A stretch of DNA of 64,000 bases from Rachycentron canadum (taxonomy: Eukaryota; Chordata; Actinopteri; Carangiformes; Rachycentridae): NCBI GenBank assembly GCA_038496675.1, contig CM076671.1:5979706-6043705 (forward strand), in the 5' to 3' direction. Of this stretch, positions 26,701 to 38,900 are shown piece after piece. The translations under genes were made by a program, and so were the position numbers. The notes under the pieces were generated by a model, which saw only the letters and a program-made list of their open reading frames with translations, had not been told where the DNA came from and did no database searches. Within the stretch, counting starts at the first letter, position 1; each line of letters begins with the position of its first letter.

Positions 26701-28439
26701 ACTCCACAGTATTTAACGTCTGTGTTCGTAAAAGCTCATTAATGCCAAACCGCAATTTCCTGCTGCACGCTATTAAAATATTAGAACAAGCAGCTGATAA
26801 ACACATATTATGCGTATCAAGGGCTTTTAAAATTTACAACAACCCCAGGCGGCTGATATCGAATACCGTTACTAACTAACCCCAAACTAATTTAAATGAG
26901 CTACCTGCAGAACCATTTAATTTGAAATAGCGTTTATGGAGCTGCAGGATGACAGGCAGATCCGTGCAGATGCACATGCACACGTCACAAGACTACACCA
27001 CCGTGGTTCGACATTTCCATCCACACTGTGAGAAAAGTCTCTGAGGCACTCTGACATTTCCATATGAAATACATCTGGTTTGCAAGAGGTTCCAGAGCAA
27101 CTGAACTCTCCCTCCCCACAGACACACACACAAACACCCGTCCGCCTCCTCCTCAGGGCTGTTTGTTGTGAAAGCATTTGCAGGTTCAAACAGAAACATT
27201 AGATTAGACCCGAGGGACACAAACACGATCGCAACAGGAGCAAATTGGGAACTGAATGAAAGAAAAATCAACTATGCCAAAACCCCTTATTAACAATTAG
27301 TGCTGGTGAGGGGGCTTTCTCTTGCTTTTGTTGTTGCTGATTGCTTTGAGAGTGGCATCCCGGGCAGCTGGGGTTGTTTGTCTATCTATTGTCTTGAATG
27401 CTGATTGTCACCGCCCAGAGAAGAATATTGACAAATATAATTTCTAGGTCTGCAGCTTTTACAGGAGGCAAACTCAAACTGGTGGTGGTGACAAGACCGA
27501 CACATTACCACTCAAACTGCCCAAAAACTGAACTAGCATTTCATTCCATAGTATTTTGTACATGCGACTCAACTGTTTGCTTAAATTCAGTCCACCAAAC
27601 ACACACTCTCTAAATGTTGCTAATTACAGTAAATGTCACTGCACTTGTACTGAATCAAATAAATCTTCAGTCTATCAATACAATTTTGCCATGTTAGGGA
27701 GCATTATAAACTGTACACAGCGTATGCATAATGTATTTTACAGTCAAGAATGTCTGCAAGTCATTAAAGTTAACACTTTCCTATGGTGAGTAATTAACTG
27801 TAATGCGTTATCTGTTGGTGCAACACATTTACTGTAGCACATTTGACTCCAAGCCAGTGTTTAAATATACAACAATCAGAGTTAATTCACCATAAAGACT
27901 GTGGCCAAACAGTGTTAGATCAGAGATTAAACGCAGTAATGCATCAGGTATTAAAGTGGACCACAAACTCTTCAGTTAAGGTGCATTAACTTAAGTGTAT
28001 ATGTAAAGACTATTTACTTATTTTGTATATTTTCATGTGCAACTAATAGTTAACTGAGTACACGTGAGTAAAATGAATAAAGTAGAAAGTAAAAGTATTA
28101 AAAATGCAAAAAGGTCAGACTAGATGACATCTGAGTGAAAGGGCTCAAAAAGCAGAAATGATGAAATAAAATAGCTGACACCTGCTTTGAAAGATCATTT
28201 GTTCCACTGTACATTTAAGATTTTATCCTTTCACTTTCACAGTTTTTCTGATGCTTGCGGAGTGCTGACCTTTCCTTTTAGTCTCAGCTCCTTATCATAT
28301 CTTGTGCCTGCTCTGATCTGCTTTCATGTGGCAAAGACAGATCGCATGGATAAACTTTTCTGTACCAAGCTAATAAAATCAGCTGGTGATCATTTGCTTC
28401 AAAGTTACGAACACAGTTCAGCTCACTTATCTGTGTAGA
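23701..28439. other. Non-coding interval, no gene seen
   Basis: No recognisable exon. A block at about 24290-24700 is unique-looking and of balanced composition and could be a conserved element. A poly-A run lies at 26485-26499. Nothing else can be supported. Confidence 0.5.
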
Positions 28440-28800
28440 GGACATGGCTGATCCGCCCTGGGGCCCCTGCGGGCTAAGCTGGGCGACCCCTTACATCCAA
28501 TCACAGCTGGTAAGAGGCTGGTTGGGCAATGATGAGCAGCTGGCCTTGTCACATTAGTGGTGACTGTGTGACCCCCGGGTGGCTTGGCAGGCTGTCGGCT
28601 TACCAAGAGGCCTGAGAGGTAGCTGGGTGTGGGGATCAGGGAGGGAAATGAGCCGGAGAGGGCGCTGTGTACGTCAGGACGCTGGTGGACTACAAGAAAA
28701 GGAGGGACACTCAAGCGCGCTCTCTCTTCAGCTCGAGCTGGCTGGCAGCCGACCGAAGCAGATGTTATATGCTGATTTGGTGGCTCGGATGCTCCAGGGG
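28440..28800. promoter_or_regulatory. GC-rich candidate regulatory block
   Basis: A compact G+C-rich segment with several CpGs, GC-box-like CCCGGG and CCCCTGCGGG motifs and paired CAGCTG E-boxes stands out from AT-rich surroundings. It is open on both strands for about 90 codons, without splice-site logic or family resemblance. It could be an enhancer or an unannotated promoter; the call is compositional only. Confidence 0.25.
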
Positions 28801-29729
28801 GGTTATTTATAAAACGGTCTCATGGTCAAATGGGATTTTATCGATGTGGTAGGCAGGTAGAAGAAGTGTTTGTTTACAGAAGTTAAAATGTTGGCTAGAG
28901 ATGCATACCTTTGCACTTCCTTGCGGCATTGTTGGGGTTGATAGAGGTTGGAGCTTATAGTTGGCACACCGGGATGAAACATAAGTAGTGACACCCCTTC
29001 TAAAGGTGGATATTTTGGATCTGGAAATCAGTGGTGCACTTTCCTCATCTAGGGACAATGCTGACAAGCAGGACATTAGGGTGAATTTTAACCTGTGAAC
29101 AGAGGTTACACCAGGCAAGAAGCCAGGCAATACAATTAACTTTTAGGACATATAAAAGCTGCTTCACCCCATTTTATTCCAACAGTGTTATCTCCAGTTT
29201 GGCTGTCAACCATTTATCCTTGCACTTGGCCCAGAGAACACAAATTGAAGCTCATTACTCTAAAGCATACTGAAATCTAACACTTTACCGACAGGATACT
29301 TGTTAATGCTACAAAAAAAGTGATATTTGGTCAAAAAAAAAAAACTCGACACGATGAGGGGAGAACATGATTTAGCTTGTCAGCTCAACTGGTTTGGAAT
29401 ATTTATGGGAGAATGAACTGAAGCTTGGAAAATGTACTTGTGATGAAAGTAAAGATCAAGCCCCAGGCGTGACTCCCTACTGAGAGGAAAGAGGGGAAGG
29501 AAGAGGACGTGAAAGGACAGGAAGTGGAGAGTTAGTGGGGATAAGAGAAATAAACGGTGTGAATAATATGAAAGTGAGATATTGGAGGGAAAGTGGATGA
29601 TTTTGCCTAAAATTACAAAAGAGGAACTTAAGTCACAATGAAATATTTAAAAAACTTTTCAAACAACTAGAAATCATAAACCATCAATGTCATCATGGAG
29701 GTTAAGAAAGTGAAGATCTGCAGCCATTT
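28801..29729. other. Non-coding interval
   Basis: No exon recognised. It contains a poly-A run at 29334-29344 and a GA-rich stretch at about 29480-29600. Confidence 0.5.
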
Positions 29730-29872
29730 CCAGCCTCCATGCTAAGCTAAACTAACTGTCTGTTGGCTCCAGCTACATATTAACCATTCATACTAGGAAG
29801 TGATAATCTTCTTATGTCTCAGCAAGAAATCAAATCAGCATGTTTCCAGAAAAACTTTCACTATTCCTTTAA
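29730..29872 (+). repeat. Teleost interspersed repeat (TGCTAAGCTAA family)
   Basis: The phrases TGCTAAGCTAAACTAACTG, TTGGCTCCAGCTACATATTA, GATAATCTTCTTATGTCTC, AGCAAGAAATCAAATCAGC and ACTATTCCTTTAA follow each other in the order of a very common fish repeat that I recognise from memory. It is usually classed as a short non-autonomous element. I cannot give its database name. The copy is diverged but nearly complete at the ACTATTCCTTTAA end. Confidence 0.55.
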
Positions 29873-32800
29873 CCACAGCCAGAAGGGCCAGGTCTTGTAT
29901 CTCTGTGCCCTGCACACAAACCCAGATGGGTTAGAAGACCAGTGGAGGTGGTGCTGTGAGGCTTTAACTGTGAAGCAGCTGTAGGCGCTGGGTTTGCATT
30001 AACATTAATTTCACATTTCAAAGCAGGAGTGGACTAAAATTACAACAGGGGACCAGACCAGAAAACACAGGATCTACCTGTTAGATGACAAAACAACTGT
30101 AATGTAAAACAAAACTCCACATGACAGCCACATTATGCAGGAGCTGAGAGATGAATTTTGCTTCTCATTAGCTCATCTCCCCTTTGTATCCAGAGGGCAT
30201 CTCTGCTCTTCTGTCCATTTTAAGCCCACCTTGCTCACTCTGAAGCAAAGCTACCACACACGGGACACAAGGAAAGCCAACAGTATCAAAGATATAAAAT
30301 GCCTTCACAAAATGTGTGAAGTTGCCGTTTTGTCACATCACTCAGCTGGTAACAGATCAAGTTATAAAGTGCGGCCCTGACAGCCGAGGGTTTCACGACC
30401 TAAAGGCTGACTTATATACTTTCAGTAAGATGAATATGAAGCCTAAACTATAAAAAGGTAGATTTAATCATCTGTATTATAAAAAGAGCTACTGCTGCCC
30501 CAAGAATCCTAAGTATATTCAGAGTCAGTGACTCATCAGCCATTATTTCTGCTCAACTCGGTCAAAAAATGGCACTATGTCTTCGTCGTTGTCATTATCT
30601 CAAGAGCCTCAGAAATAAAATGGAAAACAGATGTTTCACACATATTACTGCTAACGTACAGCAGCTGTGGAAGAAACTGTCAGCTCATGCATCATGCCGT
30701 TATGCCTCTCACCTTATGTGAGTCAGTTTGGTCCAAAAGTTTTATGGTGACATTGTGTTGTTCAAAACAATTACAATAATTGACCTGAGAGGAGCACTTT
30801 AATTAAAACTTAACACTGACTGAAACACAAAACTTGCCATGAAAAGGTCATTTGCTTGATACAGTCAGCAGCAGCTTGCTTCTGTTTGACTGTGGCCAAA
30901 TGACAAATGTTAAATTATATTTATAATATACATTTTTCCAATTTTCCTATTCAAATGCAATATAGCTGAAAGCAATTTGAAATGCAAAAATAATATGTAT
31001 TACAATTAATAAAATGCTCCATTTGAGAAACTACTTCCCTCTATTCATTTGTTGATTTGACATATTGGTGAATGATGAATCCACCATGTCGACAGATAGA
31101 AGACCAGGATTTAAATGAGGAGGTGTTAAAGATAAATAACTTTGAAAACCTATGAGCCATGAAGGGAGACTGGCTCCATCTCTGAGTTAGCTGCACCTGG
31201 ATGATTCATGTGTATTTCGAGACACATAGGCATTTCTATTTATGCAGTGCATCAGCGATCATTCTAAAATAGCATCATTCACCTTTTCAGAGGGTGGACA
31301 TCTCATTCTGAAGCAGGATCCATATAACATATAACGTAATGGATGTGTGTGTTCTGCCTTTGTAGGTTGCATGAAGAAAGAAAAAAAAAAAAATTAAAGT
31401 AAGTTAGTCTCTTGAGTGGTCTACTCTAGTCATGTCGTTTTGAAGAGAGAGCAGGAAAGAAAGGGGAAAAGAGAGAGAGAGCACCTGCTCCATCCTCTCA
31501 TACACTACAGTGCTTTCTCCCACACACAACCTGTGATTACAGCTGCTTTAATCAGATTTGCAAGGCCAAATGCGGGGTTCCTATCTCAACTCCCTTAACA
31601 CAGCAAAGGGGGCGAGCCATTAAAACCCCTCTTTGGACAGGCAGCTGAAATAACAGTGATCGCTCCTGACAGCAGTGCATGAGTGGAGAGTGCACTCACA
31701 TTTGGCACAGCACTCAAATGTCAATTCAACTTCGTCGCACACTAAAAGGTGACAGGCTTCATCCTTCCTGCCAAGCGGGCGGTCTAGCTCTAGACGAGGA
31801 CCCCGGGGTTATACAGCGAAACCAATAAGTATTGCAAAGTGAAATGACTCAGTGTTCTTACTGTCAGGCCTCAAAATGAACAAATATGTTAATGATACAT
31901 AATAAATGTCACTTGGGCAAGCCTGGTATTCAGATGTGCAGTGTATAAACTAGATAATTAGATCATATTTGAGAGAAAATTGCTATGTTGATGGGATCAT
32001 GCAACTGAATCAATAGCAGTAAGAGGTTGAGTATCATCTGTAAACTGACATGACTTAGTTTGTTATTTTAGACTGATCCAAACACAATGTGTGCCTTAAA
32101 ATGTGAGCAATTACCTGCAATAACAAAGTACAACAGCCAAGAAGACGGATTTTCTCTTTGAAGCAGCCACGTCAGTTTCAAAGCTGCTGCAGAAGACTGT
32201 CATATTAAGCTAAATTGCCCATTAGCAGCGATATAACAAGCTTTAATAAGCATGCAAACACAGACCAAGGAAACTGACAAAGTCATAGCAAAGGCAAACA
32301 GTAGGTTGCTGTAATTGCAGCTGCATTAGTAGCGTAACACCTCATGATGTGTTCAGGAACAGTTGCGATATGACAGCATATCCCAAGCAACATTTGTTAG
32401 TACAATTTAAACCTCAACCACAGGGATCTGCCATCACTTAAAGGGAAATCATCCCTCCCCCCCCCCCAACATTTCAGTCTAATTTTAAAAGATGTGCTCA
32501 TCGTTCCCCCTGGTTTTTACTCACAAAGCTAACATACTGACTTTGCATGGAGTCACTCACACACAAGCTTATTTTCAAACTAAACGGTGAGTGCGCTCTT
32601 ACAGCCTGTTTGACTCCCACCCAGCCAGACCAATTGCCTGGATTTCCTGTCTCTCTCCAATTTACCTATCAAATACAGGCATAAAAAAGTTTAAATATAC
32701 TATTTTTATTGTCCAAACAGGCACTAAATAGAATGTGTGTCACAAGTACTATTATACCAAAACTAATAAAAACCACTACCACTACTCAATGCACACAATC

Positions 32801-32940
32801 CTCTGCCTCAAAACACCCCACAAACTGAACCAGCATGTCGGTGCCACAGACTGTATCTTTGGTGTCACTACACACCAACATGTTTTGAGGATATACAAGA
32901 AACTGTACAACTGGTACAAACTGTATTAAAATGTATATGT
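29873..32940. other. Non-coding interval
   Basis: No exon recognised. A poly-A run lies at 31379-31393, a short GA-rich run at 31441-31482 and a poly-C run at about 32457-32468. Confidence 0.5.
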
Positions 32941-32959
32941 GCAGTGCCATGTGCACCAC
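32941..32959 (+). repeat. Left unit of a split tandem repeat
   Basis: GCAGTGCCATGTGCACCAC here is nearly identical (17 of 19 bases) to 35883-35901 on the far side of the Tc1 nest. If the element 32964-35879 and one TA are removed, the two units stand 26 bp apart, a two-unit tandem repeat into which the transposon jumped. Confidence 0.6.
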
Positions 32960-33699
32960 CATACAGCGGGGAAATAAGTATTGAACACAATTTTTTTTTT
33001 TTTTTTTTTAAAGTAAATATGTCCAGAAATTAAGTTACCTGGAATAAAGTGAAATGAGGGAATGAGTATTGAACACATGAAAAAAGGAGGTGCAGAAAGG
33101 CATGAAAAGCCAAGAAACCTGAAATCTGTCGGTGTTTAGAAAGTAATCCTGCCCCCTATCAGTGCAAATTAATATCAGCTTGTTTAGTCCTAATTGATGG
33201 CCAAGAAAAAGGTTTCTCATTACCAAGGTGTCACAAGAAGCATCACATGATGGGTAAAAACAAAGAGCTCTCTCAAGACCTTTGCAAACTTTGTTGCAAA
33301 ACTTACTGATGGCATGTTATAGACAGATTTTTAGACTTTATCACTCAGACTTTACATTATCTGGAAGTGGAAAGAACATCATTTCACCATAAACCAGGTG
33401 CTCCTCACAAGATCTGCCGGAGGAGTCAAAAGAATAACCAGGAGTTTTCCAAGAGCCAAGGACCACTCAGAGCTTCAGAAAGACCTGGAATTAGCAGGTA
33501 CTGTGAAAAAGTATTTGCCCCGTCTCGATTTCTTCTATTTTTGCTTATTTGGCACATTTAAATGTTTCAGATCAAAATAATTTTAACACAAGACAAAGAC
33601 AACACATGTCAACACAACAATGCAGCATTTAAATGATCATTTCATTTATTGCAGGTAAAGAGTTATTTAAAGCCTATATCACCCATGTGAAAAAGTAAT

Positions 33700-34680
33700 T
33701 GCCCGGCAACGACTGCAATCAAACATTGGCGGGTTTGACCATGAACTGCTTGTTTAAGGTAATGCCACAGCATCTCAATGGCATTCAAGTCAGCCTTTGA
33801 CTAGGCCACTGCAAAACCTTCATTTGTTTCTTTTGAGCCAGACATTCTCCTTCATGATTTTCTGATAGAGCGCAGAATTCATGGCTCCATCAATTGAGCA
33901 GCCCCAGATCATCACTCTACCACCATGTTTGACTGGTGGTATGATGTTTTTATTGTGGAATGCTGTGTTGCTTTAGGTCAGATGTAACGGGACCCATTCC
34001 TTCCAAAAAGTTCCAGTTTTGACTCATCGGTCCACAGAATTTTATCCAGAAAGTCTTGGGGGTCATCATGATGTTTTTTTGGCAAATGTGAGATGAGCCT
34101 TTGCGTTCTTTTTTGTCAGCAGTGGTTTTTTCGCCTTGCAACTCTCCATGGATGCCATTTTTGTCCAGTCTCTTTCTTATTGTGCAATCGTGAACACTGA
34201 CCTTAACTGAGGCAAGTGAGGCCTGCAGTTCTTTAGACGTTAGTCAGGGGTTTTTTGTGACCTCCTGGATGAATCGATGCACTCTTGGAGGAATTTTGGG
34301 AGGCTGGCCACTCCTGGAAAGGTTCACAACTGTTTCAAGTTTTCTCCATTTGTAGGTAATGGCTCTCACCGTGGTTCGCTGGAGTCCTAGATTCCCAGAG
34401 GTCACGGGAAACTGAAGGAGCTGCTCTGCTTTCAGCGTCTTCAGATATTTGCATCCATCCTTCATTGCACTGCTTTATATGGAATGTGAGCACAGAGTTT
34501 CAATGAATGACGTATCCAGTGTTGAGGAGGCAAATCATTTATTCAGCATAAATACAAAAAGTGTCACCATGCCTTTTATTATCCCAGAGTCTTAGAAATT
34601 GCTTTGTATCCCTTTCCAGACCGATAGCTGTCAGTGACTTTGTTTCTCATCTGTTCTTGAATTTCTCTAGATCGCTGCAT
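33700..34680 (-). pseudogene. Inner Tc1-like transposase pseudogene
   Basis: The minus strand starts MQRSREIQEQMRNKV at 34680 and continues to GKGYKAISKTLG. It is then interrupted by a 181-bp insert and resumes with LGLQRTTVRAITYKWRKL and NLSRSGQPPKI (34380-34290), the helix-turn-helix DNA-binding part of Tc1 transposases. Further on, FWIKFCGPMSQNWNF (about 34050) corresponds to the degraded first-Asp region, where the catalytic DET motif is altered. The GGG loop and the downstream core near 33900 are recognisable but out of frame. The last catalytic part is missing or unrecognisable. It is inactive. Confidence 0.82.
34393..34589. mobile_element. 181-bp insert with 8-bp flanking repeats inside the inner Tc1
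   Basis: The inner transposase is interrupted between the codons for SKTLG and LGLQR, which are contiguous in related transposases. The interrupting sequence, 34401-34581, is bounded by identical TCCCAGAG octamers at 34393-34400 and 34582-34589, as expected for an 8-bp target duplication. No clear terminal inverted repeat or poly-A tail is visible, so the class is uncertain (hAT-type short element or SINE). A diverged second copy lies at 43468-43640 without recognisable Tc1 flanks, which supports an independent repeat family. Confidence 0.6.
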
Positions 34681-35882
34681 CATATGCTGCTCCCCCCCAC
34701 CCCACTGCCAGACAGGTTCTATTTAAGTGATTTTTAGATTCAACAGGGCTGGCAGTAATCATGCCAGGATGTGTCAAGTGAAATTGAACCCAATTATCAA
34801 TTAAATTTGGTTAATTAGTTAATTTAGTAACTAAGGGGGAAATTACTTTTTCACATAGGGCCAGGTAGGGTTGGACAGCTTTTTTCCTTCAATAAATGAA
34901 ATCATTTAAAGACATTGCATACCAGGTTATCTTTGTCTCATCATAAAATTGACAAACCGATGACAAACATGCAAAAATAGAAGAAATCTGGAAGAGGGCA
35001 AATAGTTGAAAATACTCACAGCACTGTACAGTTGTGTCAAAGAAAACTATGCACTCAACAGCCATGGCCTCCATGCACGCTCACCACGCAAGACTCCATT
35101 GCTGAAGAAAAAGCATGCTGAAGCTTGTTTAAGGTTTGCAGCACAACTATTGGCCAAGCCTATGAAATACTGGGAGAATATAGTCTGGTCAGATGAGACC
35201 AAAATTGAACTCTTTGGATGTCATAGCACACACCATGTTTGGAGGAGAAATGGCACTGCACATCACCCCAAAAACACCACACCAACAGTGAAGTTTGGAG
35301 GTGGGAACATCATGGTGTGAGGCTGTTTTTCAGCATATGGTACTGGCAGACTTCATACAATTGAAGGAAGGATAACTGCAGAAATGTACACAAATGAGAC
35401 ACTTGATAAGAATCTGCTGCCATCTACCAGGATGCTGAAGATGAAACGAGGGTGGACATTTCAGCAAGACAATGATCCCAACACACAGCCAGGGAAACTT
35501 GTGTCAGAGAAAGAAAATAATGCTGTTAGAATGGCCCAGTCAATCACCTCACCTGGAAAGAACTGAAGATCAGAGTTCATAGAAGAGCGCCCCCCCCCCA
35601 AATGGGCCAAAACCACACCTGAGCAATGCATGTGACATTTGTCATTACCAACATAGGTTTTTCTACTAAGTATTAAATACATTTCAGTAAGTGTGTTCAA
35701 TACTTTTCCCCGTTTCATTCCACTTTACACATAATTTATAGACATGTTTTGATTTCTTTGAATATGTGGATTACTTGGGTTGTTATGGACATCTGGTGAC
35801 TATTTCATGTCAATAGCCCCATCACAAATATTTACAGAGAAAAATGTTGACGCATTCAATACTAATTTTCCCCGCTGTACAT

Positions 35883-35901
35883 GCAGCGCCATGTGCAACA
35901 C
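35883..35901 (+). repeat. Right unit of the split tandem repeat
   Basis: GCAGCGCCATGTGCAACAC matches the unit at 32941-32959 with two differences. It marks the other half of the pre-insertion target. Confidence 0.6.
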
Positions 35902-38900
35902 TACACAGATACAGATTTACAAGGTGTAGGAATTATCCTTTCCTGCTTTCCATGACTGTCATAGACCATACTTTTAACTTTATATGCAATGATCTTTACA
36001 TGTTTGGACAGATGTACCATGAAGCCTCATGGAGCCAACGCCATCACATTAAGAGACACAACCTGCTACGTAAGTCATTTCTCATTTGTCTTTCAATATC
36101 TAAAGAAAGTGAAAGAAATTAGGTTTCGAGAACAGCAGGATAAAGTGCGAAGCTGTCCACTGCCTTCCTGATCCTCACATCAAAATATCACTGAACCTTC
36201 ACAGGAAGTTGCAGAGCACAGGGTGCAGAGCAGATTTCCAATTCCTTCATCTCTCAAAGAACTGGGAGCCTTTCCTCTTTGAAGAGATGATCCAATCTCC
36301 CAATGCACACAGCTGAGGAGGACTGATGCTGATCTAAAGGCAAGTTGACCCTTTTTCAAGTATTTTCATTATTATATTGTCTACTGCCCTGTGCATTCTC
36401 AGCCCGGTCATACAAACTTTGAGGACACGTAGGGAAGTATAACTGTCACTCTTTATGATGCCTTCGTGGATTTGCTAGTTGTGATAGCTTACTTGGGAAC
36501 CTACACTTACACTACACAGTAATTCCTACCCAGTGTCAGGCCTTTTGCTGTGAATCAAATTTACACTGTCAGCTGAACCACTGTGGCGATAAATCGGTTA
36601 TGTCACATTTTTTCTGCAGCTGACCACTAACTGTACCTTAACAAATAACTGGTAAGAAATATGTTTTGGCTTTTGGACAGTTTGATGCATAATCTGCTGT
36701 TTAACCTCTATCTGACTCAGAACAATGTTCATCTTTTCACATTATTTCTTGTAAGTGATTGATACAGCAGAGGAAGCAGACAATGAGATAAGGGGCACAG
36801 TATCAATCATCATTTGCCGAAGGTCATTGGTGTGGACACTGAAACCATTCTGTTCCTTCTCTGCAGTTTTAAATTTAACATCCAGTCAACTTTAAGAGTC
36901 TGGACATTGTGGTAAAAGAGCCCACCACAATGAAACAGGTACATTAATAAACTAGATCTTCAGAATGAGATTAGAGGGATCTTATATAGATGTGGTGCAT
37001 GTTCTTCAGCACCATCATGCTCTTTTATCCAATTGATTATCACCATTTAATTAGTTTGACCTACTTGGGTATCATGTTAATGTTCAGCCAGGACATTCAA
37101 TTAAGACCAAAGCTAGAAAAACTGTCTTGCAAGTAATAAAAACAACAGTAGCCCCTTGCTCCTAACGAATACTTTCATGCTCTTATCTACCATCTGCTGC
37201 TCTGACAAGGTGTTACCTCCCTTAATTATGTGCTGTACCCCGACAGCAATGCACTAGTCTAAATGCTCTTCCTGATTCAGACGACTGCGATATTTGATGC
37301 TGTTAAACTGATTAAACCTTGGCTCAAAAGTTACTAAAACTTGAGCATAGTTTTCCTCCCATTATGTACCTCTGACTTCATCCAGCATTAAACATTTTCA
37401 TGCTATTGTTGTCTCACAGCAAGAAGAGACAAAGATGGGAGCAGAAAAAGTCTTATCTGACAGGAAAGTGTCTTAAAGCTGCTAGATGTGTTTTTTTCCC
37501 CTGGTTTCTTGACAAAAGTGGGTGGTGTCTAAGCCAAGAGCTGAGAGTACATTCGTAGAGATACTCCTCCATCCTTTCATGTGGAACTAAGGGGAGACTG
37601 GACGAGACAGACCTCACATGATAACGTCAAAGAGAAGTGACAGAAATACAAGCAAAACGAGTTAATATAGATGTTTTTCACTGCTGGAGACAGCTCTTGG
37701 CGAGTGGAGGAACAAAGTTTGTACTTGCAATAATAATTACCAGCATTGCCTGCAATGGATTTCTACAGCCAGAGCTATTAAAGAGATAGCCATCTCAATA
37801 GAAATGGTACAACACCACAGCATCAAACCACAGTATACAGACAAGAAAGCAAATAACTACACTACTCCTTTAATGTCACTGCAATCCTCTGAATACTGAA
37901 ACTTCCAGTCCCAAAGTTAGTGCTGCAGAAGTTTTTGCAGCAACACTAACCAGAGCAACTGTGATGTCTCATCATATTGTTTGTGAAAACTCACTCAAAA
38001 ACTCACGCGCTCAGGAATCAAGATGTGCTGCTGATTCAGACAACGCAGCAGTAACCCTATCGTGGATCTGAATATAGATATTTCATCCTGGCTGGATGCT
38101 TCCCCTTTGATAGTCTTATGCATATTCATTAGCCGTGATATCCACCAGAAGGTTATTATCCATAAATGTCACTCTATAATTAATTAATCCTGTCTGCTGG
38201 TTGCTCTCCCTGCCTCATTAATGAGCCAAGTCTAGCTGATTGTATTCATATTCATGTGTCCAAATATACAGCTCTATTTCAGATTCTGATGCCAGAATGT
38301 TTCACTTCATTAGCGGCAGGACTCACCGGAGGGCCATTTGACAGGGAGGACCTGTGTTCTGCGTTTCCTATCAGCACATGCTCCTGTACGTCTGCTCGGG
38401 TTGTTACAGTAATGGACGCTCACATGGCTCTGGAGTCAAAAGTGAGCAAATGTCTTCGTCCGTGAGGCAAAGTTTGCTCACATTCGAATGAGAATCACCT
38501 TCGACAGCTAATGCAGTCCAAGGAGACAATTATGGTGGTGATTTTGTGCTGTTTAGCAAATTGATTTTTAAAGCTACCCCAAAGGCACATCTATTACTGT
38601 TGGTTTGAGTTTTAATAAAAATCCAATATGAATTTGCACAAAGCCAAGAGGAGTAACTCTGGCACATTAGGCTAATAGAGAAGAATACCACAGCTCACGA
38701 ATGGCTTGCAAATAGTTTGACATTTACCCTGCCATGCACTCAATTATTGGGTGAAAAATTTTTATCCTTAGGCTCTGCTCAGTTATGCACGATGCTTTCT
38801 GCAAATGGTAATAATCTATATAGGCTTTAAGGGACACTGCAACACATGCTCTACCGATATGTGGCCAAAGTGTGTGCTTAGCAGGATGGCTTAGCACTGA

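Larger units (their letters stand above)
33499..35028 (-). mobile_element. Inner Tc1-like transposon, nested and inverted
   Basis: The left end CTGTGAAAAAGTATTTGCCC (33501) and the reverse complement of the right end (35028 back to about 34960) share the stretch GATTTCTTCTATTTTTGC and AAAGTATTTgCCC-like sequence. TA dinucleotides sit at 33499-33500 and 35027-35028. Removing the element rejoins the outer transposase at GCAGGTA / CAGTTG. Length is about 1.53 kb, normal for a fish Tc1 element. Its transposase reads on the minus strand, opposite to the host element. The two end motifs differ clearly from those of the outer element, so this is a separate family. Confidence 0.88.
33250..35620 (+). 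pseudogene. Outer Tc1-like transposase pseudogene, split by insertion
   Basis: The start reads MGKNKELSQDL at 33250, a Tc1 transposase N-terminus, but meets a stop within about 20 codons. The DNA-binding region follows at about 33367-33498 in another frame (HHKPGAPHKICRRSQKNNQ). It is then cut by the inner transposon and resumes at 35029 with KKTPLL-type basic sequence. The catalytic core is visible: NIVWSDETKIELFG holds the first Asp (near 35200), and WTFQQDNDPN holds the second (near 35470). A stop replaces the Trp expected after GGGNIMV at about 35320, and the third catalytic position is lost after a frameshift past 35500. The protein cannot be active. Confidence 0.85.
32962..35879 (+). 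mobile_element. Outer Tc1-like transposon with IR/DR ends
   Basis: Both ends carry the inverted motif ACAGCGGGGAAA...AGTATTGAA: 32963 onward on the plus strand, and 35878 back on the minus strand. They are flanked by TA at 32962-32963 and 35878-35879, the Tc1/mariner target. A second internal binding-site-like repeat is visible at each end (about 33041-33077 and 35691-35731, AGTATTGAACACA with GTGGAATGAAA-type sequence). That is the IR/DR layout known from Sleeping Beauty-class fish elements. The transposase runs on the plus strand and is broken. A second Tc1-like element is inserted at 33499-35028; without it the outer copy is about 1.39 kb. Confidence 0.9.
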
